In this document: positions 1 to 7,217 of the stretch, in pieces | How the letters are laid out: each line of letters starts with the position of its first letter | Position numbering within the stretch: position 1 is the stretch's first letter | Assembly: GCA_018056205.1 (NCBI GenBank) | Contig: JAGPGC010000008.1 | Coordinates: 1 to 16,926, forward strand | Length of the DNA: 16,926 nucleotides | Direction: 5' to 3' | From: Candidatus Atribacteria bacterium | GTDB taxonomy: Bacteria; Atribacterota; Atribacteria; Atribacterales; Atribacteraceae | Translations under genes and position numbers: made by a program | The notes under the pieces: generated by a model | What the model saw: only the letters and a program-made list of their open reading frames with translations | Databases searched by the model: none | What the model was told of the DNA's origin: nothing

Positions 1-1363
1 GAGCCTGGGCTTCTCGACTACAGATGCAAAACCGTTTGATGTGTCGGACTCTCATCTCACCGTTTAAATGAATCCCTTCCTTTCGATACCTTTCCTGCTG
101 GAGAAGTCGAGCTTGCTCGACTCTTTTCCTCACTTCTTCGGAATTTTCCTCAGTGTTATTGGAGGAAAGGTCGGAAAAATCCAATCGAGGAATTTCTACC
201 TGGAGGTCCATCCGATCTAAAAAAGGTCCAGATAATCGGCTACGATAACGAATAATTTGAGAGGTTGAACAAGTACAAGTTTTTTTGGTATCTCCTAAGA
301 AGCCACAAGGGCATGGGTTACAACTAGCTACCAGAGTAAATTTTGCCGGATAAGTTGTGGTCATACTGGCTCGAGAAATGGTTATTTTACCTTCCTCCAG
401 GGGTTCTCGTAACGCTTCCAACACATTCCTTTTAAACTCAAGAACTTCATCTAAAAAGAGTACCCCATGATGGGAAAGGCTGATTTCTCCAGGACGGGGC
501 CATTGACCTCCACCAATAAGAGCTACATCAGAAATGGTATGATGAGGAGATCGAAAAGGACGACTGATGACTAAAGGTCGATCCCCAGATATTAGACCAG
601 CAACGCTATGAATCTTGGTCACTTCTATTGCTTCTTCCAGAGATAATAAGGGTAACAGTCCCGGTAATCTTTTGGATAGCATGGTCTTTCCCGACCCAGG
701 TGGTCCAACAAAAAGCAGATGATGACCACCAGCCGCTGAGATCTCCAGGGCTCGCTTTCCGTGACGCTGTCCTTTGACTTCTGATAAATCCTCCTCATGA
801 TTGGTATAGAGGAATAAACTCTGAGGATCAATGGTAAGGGGAACAAGGTGGTGATTTCCGTTGAGAAAATCTACCAATTGATTAATATCTCGAAACCCAT
901 ATACCTCCACTTTCCCAGCAATAGCACCTTCACGAGCATTGGCATCAGCTACAAATAAACGGTAAGTATTGGTATCTTTAGAAAGGGCATGGGCGATGGG
1001 TAGAATTCCGTGTACTGCTCGTATTTCGCCAGAAAGTGACAATTCACCAACCACAATGGTTCGGTCAGAATTGAAGTGAACCTGACTGGTAGCAGCTAAT
1101 ATTCCCAGCGCAATTGCCAAGTCAAAATCACTTCCGGTTTTTCGGAGTGATGCCGGTGCCAGATTGACAGTCACCCGACGGGCGGGAAAAGTAAAACCAC
1201 TATTTTTTAAAGCGCTACGAACTCGTTCCCGAGCCTCCTGCACAGCTGTGTCAGGAAGGCCAACAATATTAAAGGAAGGCATTCCTGGACCAACATCAAT
1301 TTCAGCTTCAACTATGGTCGCATCAATACCTATGGCAGTAGCACTTAAAATTTTTGCTAACAA
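1..1363 (-). CDS. comM: ComM/YifB-family Mg-chelatase-like AAA+ ATPase (C-terminus cut by window edge)
   Basis: This is a hexameric AAA+ helicase-like ATPase. E. coli/Haemophilus-type ComM promotes branch migration during natural transformation. I translated 454 codons; the family is near 500-510 residues, so roughly the last 50-60 lie beyond base 1. An N-terminal Lon-C/ChlI-like domain (about 1-170) has the conserved GMPSFNIVGLPD stretch (27-38). Walker A is GPPGSGKT (220-227) and Walker B is VLFLDE (301-306), followed by VLEF where LPEF is usual. RSPHHT (271-276) and a Cys-rich CNPCPCG segment (348-354) are also typical. I chose the TTG at 1363-1361 because it gives the standard MLAKILS start and lies 7 bases after a GGGGG Shine-Dalgarno. 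An in-frame ATG at 1381 would itself contain that Shine-Dalgarno and has none of its own. A promoter lies at 1419-1448. The gene is separated from yraN by an insert. Confidence 0.95.
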   Translation of the reverse strand, partial: MLAKILSATAIGIDATIVEAEIDVGPGMPSFNIVGLPDTAVQEARERVRSALKNSGFTFPARRVTVNLAPASLRKTGSDFDLAIALGILAATSQVHFNSDRTIVVGELSLSGEIRAVHGILPIAHALSKDTNTYRLFVADANAREGAIAGKVEVYGFRDINQLVDFLNGNHHLVPLTIDPQSLFLYTNHEEDLSEVKGQRHGKRALEISAAGGHHLLFVGPPGSGKTMLSKRLPGLLPLLSLEEAIEVTKIHSVAGLISGDRPLVISRPFRSPHHTISDVALIGGGQWPRPGEISLSHHGVLFLDEVLEFKRNVLEALREPLEEGKITISRASMTTTYPAKFTLVASCNPCPCGFLGDTKKTCTCSTSQIIRYRSRLSGPFLDRMDLQVEIPRLDFSDLSSNNTEENSEEVRKRVEQARLLQQERYRKEGIHLNGEMRVRHIKRFCICSREAQA

Positions 1364-1418
1364 TCTCAATCCCCCTTTCATTGGTCTGGAGAAAACACCA
1401 TTTTTATTATATTTTAAG

Positions 1419-1448
1419 ATTATATTCAATTATAATTTTTTATCTCAA
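1419..1448 (-). promoter_or_regulatory. Sigma70-type promoter for comM
   Basis: Read on the minus strand, a -35 TTGAGA (1448-1443) and a perfect -10 TATAAT (1424-1419) are separated by 18 bases. The predicted transcript begins near 1412 and reaches the TTG start of comM after about 50 bases. The surrounding DNA is extremely AT-rich, so chance matches are easier here. The perfect -10 and the position directly before comM make the call reasonable, and it would give comM transcription separate from the upstream operon. Confidence 0.55.
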
Positions 1449-1570
1449 AATATTTATTATATATTTTAATAAAAATAAAGTTATGAATGAGGATGAGAGT
1501 GATGAGCAAAAAATAAAAAGAAAGGGCAGGAGGATCTATTCTATAAATACCATGATGAATAATAAATGTT

Positions 1571-1681
1571 GTCATCCGGAGCCCTTGCGGTTCAAAGCCG
1601 TTAGATTTTAACCTTTTCTCCCACTCTCCTGCTCACCCGCTCAACCTTTACCTCTTAGCCTACTCTGTTCCTCAGAATGAC
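1571..1681. repeat. Degenerate element with imperfect terminal inverted repeats (GTCATTCTGAG type)
   Basis: The left end reads GTCATCCGGAG (1571-1581) and the right end CTCAGAATGAC (1671-1681). The reverse complement of the right end is GTCATTCTGAG, so the two 11-base ends match at 9 positions in inverted orientation about 111 bases apart. GTCATTCTGAG-type sequences are widespread in intergenic regions of many bacteria. The interior has no gene and is pyrimidine-rich on the plus strand. I interpret it as a decayed MITE-like or dispersed repeat. No second copy with these ends is present in the window. Confidence 0.4.
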
Positions 1682-1712
1682 GGTTCAAGAGTTGGCTATG
1701 GCTCCTAAGTTA

Positions 1713-3317
1713 TTAGGATTCGACCTCTCTCATTTCAAGAATTCGATCGACCCGGAAATGCCTCACTTCTTTTCTTTTATGACAATAAGCTTCCAGACCA
1801 AAAAATTTTTTACCATCGTAAACAAGTTCCCCCACGAAAAGTGGTTCGACTATCCGTTTGGTTTTCTCATCATTAGTTTTAAGGTAGACTATTTCCAATT
1901 TTCTTTTTTCTTCAATTGCTTGCTGAAGAAAATTGACTTTTTCTTCTAATGGCATCTTTTTATCAGATAACTGGTACTGATAACGAGTGAGAAATTCTGA
2001 TACTTTCCAATCGGTAAAGATGTGTTTTTTCTGGATAGGTTGTTTGAGCACTATTCCTGAGAGTGAGGTACATCGACTCAGAGCCACATACACCTGTCCA
2101 GGGGAAAAAGCCCCCCGCTCAAGATCGAGAATAATCCGATCAAAAGTCTTCCCCTGACTTTTATGAATGGTAATTGCCCAGGCAAGTCGCAAGGGAAGTT
2201 GGGTAAAGGAACCCAGCGTTTGAGTTTTGATGGTAGAGTTGTTTTGGTCATACTGGTATTCGAAGATTTCCCAAGTATAAGGTTCAACTTTAACCCGATT
2301 CCCATTCGCCAATTCAACGTTCACTATGCATGGCTCATAGTCTTTGGCCACCGTACATCGAATAACTTTTCCAATACTACCATTGACCCAGCGACCATAA
2401 GGATCGTTATTTAATAGCATAACTTGAGCCCCAACCTTTAAACGAATAACTTCTTCAGTGGGAAACTCATGGGGATCAAATTTCCCATCAATAATCCCCA
2501 TAATGCAATAAAGAGTGTCATCAATTTTTGCCAATTGTTCTTGATTGATTTTATTTGCCGTACTGTTTAGAGAAGTTAAAAAAACATAAAAGTCTTCGGA
2601 ATTAGGTTCATAATTAGGATCATATCTGGTATTGAGAATATTTAAATGTTCTTCAGTAACTGTTCCATTCCGAATTGCATTGAGGATTTCAATGAATTTC
2701 TCATCTTTCTGTCGAAATATTTTTTCCAATTCTATTAATGTCAAAGGTAAATCACTAAAAGCCTGAGCTGAGAAAAAATATTCGGTTTTATAATGGTTCT
2801 TAAAAATTTCTCTTTCACTCTTTTTTATAACTGGAGGAAGCTGATAAAGATCGCCGATGAAGACCATTTGTTTCCCGCCAAATGGTTTCCCCACCTTTTT
2901 ACAATTAAGCCTTAGAAAACGGTCTACGCAGTCTAATAGATCTGCTCTCACCATTGATATCTCATCAATGATGATGGTATCTATTTTTTGGTAAATATCG
3001 CATAAATTACTTGGGAGTTTTTCAACTTTATCCAGAGTGATATCCGGTCCAAACCTAAAAAAGGAATGAATAGTTTGTCCTTTGACATTCAAGGCAGCGA
3101 CACCGGTTGGAGCTAAAACAACTACGTTTTTTGAGGTATTATTACGAAAAAATTCCAGCAAGGTCGATTTACCAGTTCCGGCTTTCCCAGTAATAAAAAG
3201 GTTAGATGAAGTATTTTCTAAAAGATTTAAAGCTTGATTAAATTCTTCAGTTATTTCAATTAATGGAAAAGGGCGGTCCCAATTATTCAGTTTAGATTGA
3301 GATATATGGGATTTCAT
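1713..3317 (-). CDS. Pif1/RecD-like superfamily 1B DNA helicase with C-terminal WYL domain
   Basis: A 534-residue ATP-dependent 5'-3' DNA helicase of the Pif1 family. Walker A is GKAGTGKS (44-51). Walker B is IIIDEIS (115-121). Motif III is GDLYQLPPV (155-163). Motif V includes IHKSQGK (384-390), and motif VI is VALSR (411-415). Residues about 458-532 form a WYL-like domain, with EPLFV, FGLEAYCHKR and FRVDRI elements. A Pif1-WYL fusion is known from Thermotoga elfii, where the WYL module was reported to bind single-stranded DNA. The likely role is unwinding structured or forked DNA, possibly with ligand or ssDNA sensing through WYL. The ATG at 3317 has only a weak purine-rich upstream region. 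The gene sits between yraN and comM, which are normally neighbours, and is probably transcribed alone. Confidence 0.93.
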   Translation of the reverse strand: MKSHISQSKLNNWDRPFPLIEITEEFNQALNLLENTSSNLFITGKAGTGKSTLLEFFRNNTSKNVVVLAPTGVAALNVKGQTIHSFFRFGPDITLDKVEKLPSNLCDIYQKIDTIIIDEISMVRADLLDCVDRFLRLNCKKVGKPFGGKQMVFIGDLYQLPPVIKKSEREIFKNHYKTEYFFSAQAFSDLPLTLIELEKIFRQKDEKFIEILNAIRNGTVTEEHLNILNTRYDPNYEPNSEDFYVFLTSLNSTANKINQEQLAKIDDTLYCIMGIIDGKFDPHEFPTEEVIRLKVGAQVMLLNNDPYGRWVNGSIGKVIRCTVAKDYEPCIVNVELANGNRVKVEPYTWEIFEYQYDQNNSTIKTQTLGSFTQLPLRLAWAITIHKSQGKTFDRIILDLERGAFSPGQVYVALSRCTSLSGIVLKQPIQKKHIFTDWKVSEFLTRYQYQLSDKKMPLEEKVNFLQQAIEEKRKLEIVYLKTNDEKTKRIVEPLFVGELVYDGKKFFGLEAYCHKRKEVRHFRVDRILEMREVES

Positions 3318-3376
3318 TTTTCTTTTAATTTAAAAAAATCCTCATAATTTAGAATAATTGCTATTATTTTATAATC

Positions 3377-3406
3377 AAGATATCTTATTAAAGTGGAATT
3401 GGTCAA
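3377..3406 (-). promoter_or_regulatory. Possible promoter for the Pif1-WYL helicase gene
   Basis: On the minus strand, TTGACC (3406-3401) is followed after 18 bases by TATCTT (3382-3377). That matches the -35 consensus at five of six positions and the -10 at four of six. Transcription would start near 3370, about 50 bases before the ATG at 3317. The region is very AT-rich, so this is a candidate only. Confidence 0.35.
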
Positions 3407-3540
3407 GTCTAAACCGTTTTTTCGTAAATATTTTTATTTTTTAGATCTTTTATTTTCCTATTATAATGAATAATTAATTAAAGAAATTATGCTATCATAA
3501 AAATGAATATTATCAATCTTTATAGTATTTTGTAAATACC

Positions 3541-3554
3541 GTGACAAGTGATAA
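3541..3554. repeat. Two tandem GTGAYAA heptamers
   Basis: GTGACAA followed directly by GTGATAA, then a diverged TTGAGCT, on the plus strand. They match the heptamers at 10649-10669 and lie just before the copy B repeat element. Confidence 0.3.
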
Positions 3555-3578
3555 TTGAGCTATGATGATTTTAAAATT

Positions 3579-3676
3579 CACCCTCATCCTTACCTTCTCC
3601 CCTCAAGGGAGAATGAACACTATTATCGTTTAAAATTTCTATTTCCCGCCCACCTTAGTTCCAAAAGGGTTAGGGG
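3579..3676. repeat. Degenerate intergenic repeat, copy B (CCCTCATCC...GGGTTAGGGG)
   Basis: The left part (3579-3617) is a CCCTCATCCTTACCTTCTCC-type sequence containing a 7-base hairpin, TTCTCCC / GGGAGAA (3595-3601 and 3607-3613) with a 5-base loop. The right end GGGTTAGGGG (3667-3676) resembles the inverse of the CCCTAACC-type left end. A related sequence in the same orientation lies at 4269-4317, so copies flank the lipoprotein gene. This type of CCCTCACCCTAACC sequence is common as dispersed intergenic repeats. No coding function is visible. Confidence 0.4.
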
Positions 3677-3769
3677 CTTTATTTTATTTTCTTCTAGTAC
3701 TGCTGAGCAGCAGAGATTTATTCTGGAATTTTTTGACATTAACTTACAAGACACCGGGAGGATCTAAAT

Positions 3770-4207
3770 ATGAAAATTAATCCAAATAAGATTTTTCTGT
3801 TGGTTTTAATTGGTTTACTATTTATTTTTACTGGTTGTAGCTCATCGGTCCCACCAACTGAAGAAGGAAACATCAAGTTAAAATTACAAGAATTTGTGGA
3901 TTATTTAGTTAAATTAGACTATTCCAATGCTCAAGCCTGCTTAATCACCGATGGACCAACTTACTCGCAACTTGATGCTCTCTACAATAAGGTGAAATTA
4001 ATTATGGTGAGCGGAGGATATTCCAATTGTTTTGCCAAGGGTGAAATATACGTTAAAAGTATCATCATTTCGGGAAATGAGGCTCAAATTTCTCATCAAC
4101 CAGTAAAAATCTACTTTAATTGTATTTCCACTTCGGCTCGAACCACCTTTGAGGATTTAAATATTACCGCTGCCCAAAAAATTGGAGATGAATGGTATTT
4201 GCAATAA
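3770..4207 (+). CDS. Small predicted lipoprotein, possibly NTF2-like fold
   Basis: 145 residues and the only convincing plus-strand gene. The signal peptide has a short basic N-terminus (K2, K7), a hydrophobic core at 8-20 and a lipobox-like FTGC ending at C23, so the mature protein would be a diacylated surface or periplasmic lipoprotein. Position -3 is Phe rather than the usual Leu, a mild deviation. The mature part begins with a Ser/Pro/Thr/Glu-rich linker. It then looks like a compact alpha+beta domain: a helix around 34-57, a strand ending in GNEAQISH (102-109), and a terminal GDEWYLQ. That pattern recalls NTF2/SnoaL-like or DUF4878-like lipoproteins, but this is a guess from pattern alone. 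Three further Cys (57, 87, 118) could form a disulfide. A strong GGGAGG Shine-Dalgarno lies 8 bases before the ATG. Function unknown. Confidence 0.8.
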   Translation: MKINPNKIFLLVLIGLLFIFTGCSSSVPPTEEGNIKLKLQEFVDYLVKLDYSNAQACLITDGPTYSQLDALYNKVKLIMVSGGYSNCFAKGEIYVKSIIISGNEAQISHQPVKIYFNCISTSARTTFEDLNITAAQKIGDEWYLQ

Positions 4208-4268
4208 GAATTCCAAGGTGCTATAAAATTTATCTACCTAAACTAAAGTTATTCATGAAATTTACTCA

Positions 4269-4317
4269 TACCCTAACCTTCCCCCCAACCTTTGAATGAA
4301 GGGAATGAAGACTGAGC
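4269..4317. repeat. Degenerate intergenic repeat, copy C
   Basis: CCCTAACCTTCCCCCC (4271-4286) followed by AAGGGAATGAAGACT (4299-4313) resembles copy B at 3579-3623 in the same orientation (CCTTACCTTCTCCCC then AAGGGAGAATGAACACT). The two lie on either side of the lipoprotein gene, about 690 bases apart. The rest of the 165-base gap between the lipoprotein and yraN shows nothing else I can support. Confidence 0.35.
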
Positions 4318-4372
4318 AGTATAGGCTAGGTGTTGGCAAAAAAGCATAAAAATAATAAGCTAAAAGCTAAGA

Positions 4373-4747
4373 TTAGAAAGCGTCTTTAAAATATTTGATA
4401 TTCGGGCGAGTACCATCCGCCCCAATAAAGGTAATAGAAACCACATCGAACCGATAATTTACATTATTGGGGTTATATCCATGATTGATAAGGTAATAAA
4501 GTGCGACTTTCCGAATTTTGTTTTGTTTGTATTTGGTAACCGATTCTTCTGGGAAGCCAGCATTTAAAACTGCTCGAGTTTTTACTTCTATAAAAACCAG
4601 AGTATTTTGGTCTCGAGCTATAATATCGATTTCTCCCAATCGGGATCGATAATTTCTTTCGATAATTTTCATCTTGCCTTGGCGAGTTATAACATGAGAA
4701 GCAATTTCTTCACCAATTTGTCCGATTCTTTTCGAGGTATTTTCCAC
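4373..4747 (-). CDS. yraN: YraN family (UPF0102) endonuclease-like protein
   Basis: 124 residues, the usual length of the family. It has the restriction-endonuclease-like core: GQIGEE near the N-terminus (9-14), RNYRSRLGEIDIIA (31-44) and FIEVKTR (52-58). GEID and EVK are the putative metal-binding and catalytic positions. YRFDVVSI (98-105) is the conserved C-terminal strand. A nuclease role in DNA processing is expected from the fold, but the cellular role is poorly defined. The GTG start at 4747 has an excellent GAAGGAG Shine-Dalgarno 5 bases upstream. The gene overlaps the end of rnhB by 38 bases, so the two are probably translated from one message. The usual partner comM is about 3 kb away here instead of adjacent. 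Confidence 0.93.
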   Translation of the reverse strand: MENTSKRIGQIGEEIASHVITRQGKMKIIERNYRSRLGEIDIIARDQNTLVFIEVKTRAVLNAGFPEESVTKYKQNKIRKVALYYLINHGYNPNNVNYRFDVVSITFIGADGTRPNIKYFKDAF

Positions 4748-5324
4748 AAAAGCTCCTTCTATGACAATTCGCTATGCCAATTTGGTTAATTTTATCCCTA
4801 TGTAGTTTGGTACCATATCCCTTATTATGAATAAAACCATATTCCGGATAAAATTCTTGATATTGATTTTCCATAAGGGAATCACGAACCACCTTAGCCA
4901 CAATTGAAGCAGCCGCAACTGTATAACTTTTTGATTCAGCATGGGAAGTGGCAATTGAGGGAATATCTAATCCTGGAATTTTCAGCCAATCAAAAATAAC
5001 AAAATCGGGAGCACCTTTTACCGAAGCGCGTAGCAAAGCTTCACGAAAGGAATAAATGTTGGCAGCTTGCACCCCAAGGCAATCAATCATCTTTTCTCCA
5101 ACAATACTTACTCCAAGGCTCAAAGCCATCTCACTGATAAGACGAAAATAATAACTTCTTCGTGAGGGACTTAAAAGTTTGGAATCAGTTATACCTAATG
5201 GGACATACCCGGGAGGAAAAATAACACAACACGAAACGAGAGGACCAGCTAATGGTCCTCTCCCAACTTCATCAACCCCACCAATATATTTAAAACCTTT
5301 TTCCCATAGTTCTTTTTCCAACAT
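4710..5324 (-). CDS. rnhB: Ribonuclease HII
   Basis: RNase HII nicks 5' of ribonucleotides embedded in DNA and cleaves RNA in RNA/DNA hybrids. The protein shows GGVDEVGRGPLAGP (the DEVGRG box), ITDSKLLS, VIFDWLK, SHAESKS and the SIVAKVVRD box. The four acidic residues expected to bind metal are D18, E19, D112 and D148, counting from the ATG at 5324. I chose that ATG because it lies two bases after the lepB stop and leaves a normal N-terminus of about 204 residues. A TTG 12 codons further upstream (5360) would overlap lepB by 34 bases and has no Shine-Dalgarno. Translation is likely coupled to lepB upstream and to yraN downstream. Confidence 0.95.
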   Translation of the reverse strand: MLEKELWEKGFKYIGGVDEVGRGPLAGPLVSCCVIFPPGYVPLGITDSKLLSPSRRSYYFRLISEMALSLGVSIVGEKMIDCLGVQAANIYSFREALLRASVKGAPDFVIFDWLKIPGLDIPSIATSHAESKSYTVAAASIVAKVVRDSLMENQYQEFYPEYGFIHNKGYGTKLHRDKINQIGIANCHRRSFCGKYLEKNRTNW

Positions 5325-5326
5325 TT

Positions 5327-5896
5327 TTAACGCAAAACCCGAATTGACCGAGGAGGCCAATAAACTAAGAAAGCACGTCCTAAAATGTTTTTAAGCGGAA
5401 CATAACCCCAAAAGCGACTATCATCACTATTACGACTATTATCTCCTAAAACAAAATAGGAATTTTCCGGTACCGCTTGTTCCCCTTTACCATAGTAACC
5501 AGTGTTAAAATAAACTCGATTAAACCGATCACCCTGAAGAGGAACTCCATTAATATAAACCAAACCGTTTTCTATTCGGATCGTTTCACCCGGGAGAGCC
5601 ATTACCCTTTTAATTAGATTTTTCTTCTTATTAGATGGATAACGGAAAACAATAATATCACCATGTTGAGGTCGATAAAACCGATAATAAAATTTGGCTA
5701 CTAGTACCCGATTGCCTGGTACCAAAGTTGGTGCCATTGAACTGGAAGGAATATAATATCCTTCTATAACAAAATACCGTATAATAAATGCAACCAGGAA
5801 TGCCCAAACAACGGTTTCAGCTATTTCCCTCAAGACGCTTATCGAGTTCCCTTTGGCGTTTTTCCTCAATTCTTGATTCTTTAGTACTCTTTCCAC
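5327..5896 (-). CDS. lepB: Signal peptidase I
   Basis: Membrane serine protease that removes signal peptides from exported proteins. In 189 residues there is one N-terminal membrane segment (about 27-44), then [13 protein letters not shown] with nucleophile Ser53. [11 protein letters not shown] carries general-base Lys96. The C-terminal box [19 protein letters not shown] (149-167) is characteristic of Gram-positive and thermophile type enzymes. A single membrane segment fits that group. The GTG start at 5896 lies inside rplS, giving an 80-base overlap, and has no visible Shine-Dalgarno. A TTG at codon 22 (5833) would still precede the membrane segment, so the exact start is uncertain. The stop is two bases before rnhB. 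Confidence 0.95.
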   Translation of the reverse strand: MERVLKNQELRKNAKGNSISVLREIAETVVWAFLVAFIIRYFVIEGYYIPSSSMAPTLVPGNRVLVAKFYYRFYRPQHGDIIVFRYPSNKKKNLIKRVMALPGETIRIENGLVYINGVPLQGDRFNRVYFNTGYYGKGEQAVPENSYFVLGDNSRNSDDSRFWGYVPLKNILGRAFLVYWPPRSIRVLR

Positions 5897-6200
5897 GGAG
5901 ATAATAAAGCTTTGCTCTCCGTACTTTTCCTCGACGTACTATTTCGATCTTTTCTATACGTGGCGAATGGATAGGAAATACTCTTTCAATACCGATACCA
6001 AAAGACATTTTCCGAACTGTCATGGTTCGACTAATTCCAGAACCTTTCAATGCGATAACCAATCCCTCAAAAACCTGAATACGTTCTTTGTCCCCTTCAA
6101 CGACTTTTAAATGAACTCTTACCGTTTGCCCTGGTTCTATATCCGGAACTTCCTTAATATAGGTCGATTCAACCGAACGTAGTAATCTTGCTTTATCCAT
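5817..6200 (-). CDS. rplS: 50S ribosomal protein L19
   Basis: L19 lies at the 30S-50S interface and helps form intersubunit contacts. The 127-residue product has the family landmarks [24 protein letters not shown] (23-46), [19 protein letters not shown] and [16 protein letters not shown]19 is usually near 115 residues; the extra length is a charged C-terminal tail, and lepB overlaps this part of the gene. An ideal AAGGAGG Shine-Dalgarno precedes the ATG. A strong promoter at 6307-6335 and a leader of about 100 bases separate rplS from trmD, unlike organisms where trmD and rplS are nearly contiguous. Confidence 0.97.
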   Translation of the reverse strand: MDKARLLRSVESTYIKEVPDIEPGQTVRVHLKVVEGDKERIQVFEGLVIALKGSGISRTMTVRKMSFGIGIERVFPIHSPRIEKIEIVRRGKVRRAKLYYLRGKSTKESRIEEKRQRELDKRLEGNS

Positions 6201-6500
6201 TATGGACCTCCTTATAAAAAGCCACTATTCCAACTATCGAAGTAATATAATTTTTTTCAATTGGTTTGTCGATCAATCAATATTTTTACTTAAAAATTCG
6301 AGCACTACTATAACATGCTGTTTAAAACTTGACAACAGTTACTCTTTATTGATCACTATAACCTAATAATTAAGAATACCAGTTTTTTGCTTATATTATT
6401 CTCTAAACTTTTATCCCTGGATCTGGAATTCTTATTACTCATTGGTTCAAATAATGTAACCCTTTAATTGGTAAAATTCATTTTTTAAGTAGTATTTCCA
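6201..6500. other. trmD-rplS intergenic region and rplS leader
   Basis: 300 bases without a gene. The rplS-proximal 100 bases (6201-6300) would be the untranslated leader of the promoter at 6307-6335. It ends in the rplS Shine-Dalgarno and contains only weak inverted repeats (ATTG/CAAT around 6257-6275). I see no classical hairpin plus T-run terminator after trmD. The distal part (6340-6500) is plain AT-rich spacer. Confidence 0.55.
6307..6335 (-). promoter_or_regulatory. Strong sigma70-type promoter for rplS
   Basis: On the minus strand TTGTCA (6335-6330) is followed after exactly 17 bases by TATAGT (6312-6307), each five of six to consensus with optimal spacing. Transcription would start near 6300, giving a leader of about 100 bases before the L19 ATG. 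It probably drives rplS, lepB, rnhB and yraN as an independent unit. Confidence 0.65.
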
Positions 6501-7217
6501 TTAAATAGGCTCGCTAATTGCTGCCTTATCTGATTTATCAAGTAATTCCGGCCGAACCATACCAGTTTTTCGCCAGGCTTCCTTTCTTCTCCATTCTTCA
6601 ATCAAACTATGATTTCCACTGGTTAAAACCTCGGGAACTTCAATTCCTTTAAAATTCCGAGGCCGAGTATACTGAGGCGGTCCTAAAATTGAATCATAAA
6701 ATGAATCAAAATGAATCGACTCTTCATCACCAAGAACGCCTGGAACTAATCGAGTTATTGCCTCAGCAATGATCATTGCCGGCAATTCTCCGCCTGATAA
6801 AACATAATCTCCAACCGATACTTCTTCTCCCTGACAGAGTTCAACAACCCTTTGATCTATACCCTGATATCGTCCACAAATAATAATAATATGAGAGCAA
6901 ACAGCAAGATTCTCGGCAAAGGATTGATTAAAAACCTTTCCCTGAGGACTGGTGATCAATACCCGAGGTTGAGAATTAGTTATTCCTTTAATAAATTCAA
7001 CCGCCCGATAGATCGGTGCCGGCATAAGCACCATTCCTGGTCCACCACCATAAGGATAATCATCTACGGTTCGATAACGATCGGAAGAAAATGCTCTTAA
7101 ATTATAGGCCTTTAGGAAAACCAGTTTACGATCTTGAGCTCTCTTCACAATCGCGGTATTAGCAAAACATTGAATTAGCTTAGGAAACAGGGTAATGATA
7201 TCAATCCGTAATTTCAT
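6501..7217 (-). CDS. trmD: tRNA (guanine-37-N1)-methyltransferase
   Basis: TrmD transfers a methyl group from S-adenosylmethionine to N1 of G37 next to the anticodon, which prevents +1 frameshifting. The product (238 residues from the chosen start) has the trefoil-knot SPOUT motifs YGGGPGMVL, GRYQGIDQRV and SVGDYVLSGGELPAM, plus the C-terminal EEWRRKEAWRKT and RPELL elements that contact tRNA. I chose the ATG at 7217-7215: it overlaps the rimM stop as ATGA and is preceded by GGAGG within the rimM 3' end. It also gives the standard [12 protein letters not shown] start. A GTG seven codons upstream is in frame but would include the Shine-Dalgarno in the coding sequence. Coupled to rimM. Confidence 0.97.
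   Translation of the reverse strand: MKLRIDIITLFPKLIQCFANTAIVKRAQDRKLVFLKAYNLRAFSSDRYRTVDDYPYGGGPGMVLMPAPIYRAVEFIKGITNSQPRVLITSPQGKVFNQSFAENLAVCSHIIIICGRYQGIDQRVVELCQGEEVSVGDYVLSGGELPAMIIAEAITRLVPGVLGDEESIHFDSFYDSILGPPQYTRPRNFKGIEVPEVLTSGNHSLIEEWRRKEAWRKTGMVRPELLDKSDKAAISEPI

Larger units (their letters stand above)
1382..1712. other. Intergenic stretch between pif1-WYL and comM
   Basis: About 330 bases without a credible gene. The comM-proximal half (1395-1475) is nearly all A/T and holds the comM promoter. The distal half (1571-1681) is a more GC-rich, repeat-like element listed separately. Short plus-strand frames here (from about 1354 and 1483) have no Shine-Dalgarno, no recognisable protein similarity, and run into the repeat. 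I saw no convincing intrinsic terminator for the helicase gene. Confidence 0.6.
3318..3769. other. Intergenic stretch between the divergent helicase and lipoprotein genes
   Basis: About 450 bases. The part next to the helicase (3318-3540) is a very AT-rich spacer with the helicase promoter candidate. Several plus-strand TATAAT-like boxes occur (for example 3462-3467), but none has an acceptable -35. Bases 3541-3554 are two GTGAYAA heptamers, and 3579-3676 is a repeat-like element, both listed separately. A 70-codon plus-strand frame (3555-3767) crosses the repeat and has no Shine-Dalgarno; I do not call it a gene. Confidence 0.6.

Noticed and set aside
1354..1611. Plus-strand open frame across the start of comM and the AT-rich gap
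   Set aside because: Partly antisense to comM, no ribosome-binding site, composition of non-coding AT-rich DNA, ends in the repeat element.
3733..3738. TTGACA upstream of the lipoprotein gene as a -35 box
   Set aside because: At 16-18 bases downstream there is only the GGGAGG ribosome-binding site, no -10 sequence, and the start codon would be too close.
3555..3767. Plus-strand 70-codon open frame just before the lipoprotein gene
   Set aside because: It spans the degenerate repeat B, has no Shine-Dalgarno and no protein-like composition; its stop falls within the lipoprotein ribosome-binding region by chance.
4338..4370. Possible intrinsic terminator after yraN (TTAGCT/AGCTTA with T-rich DNA after it, minus strand)
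   Set aside because: The stem has only five pairs with a mismatch and is mostly A/T; the T-rich segment is interrupted. Too weak to call.
6329..6360. Plus-strand TTGACA and TATAAC inside the trmD-rplS gap as an antisense promoter
   Set aside because: The boxes are about 22 bases apart, too far, and no plus-strand gene follows. The minus-strand promoter on the same bases has correct spacing.
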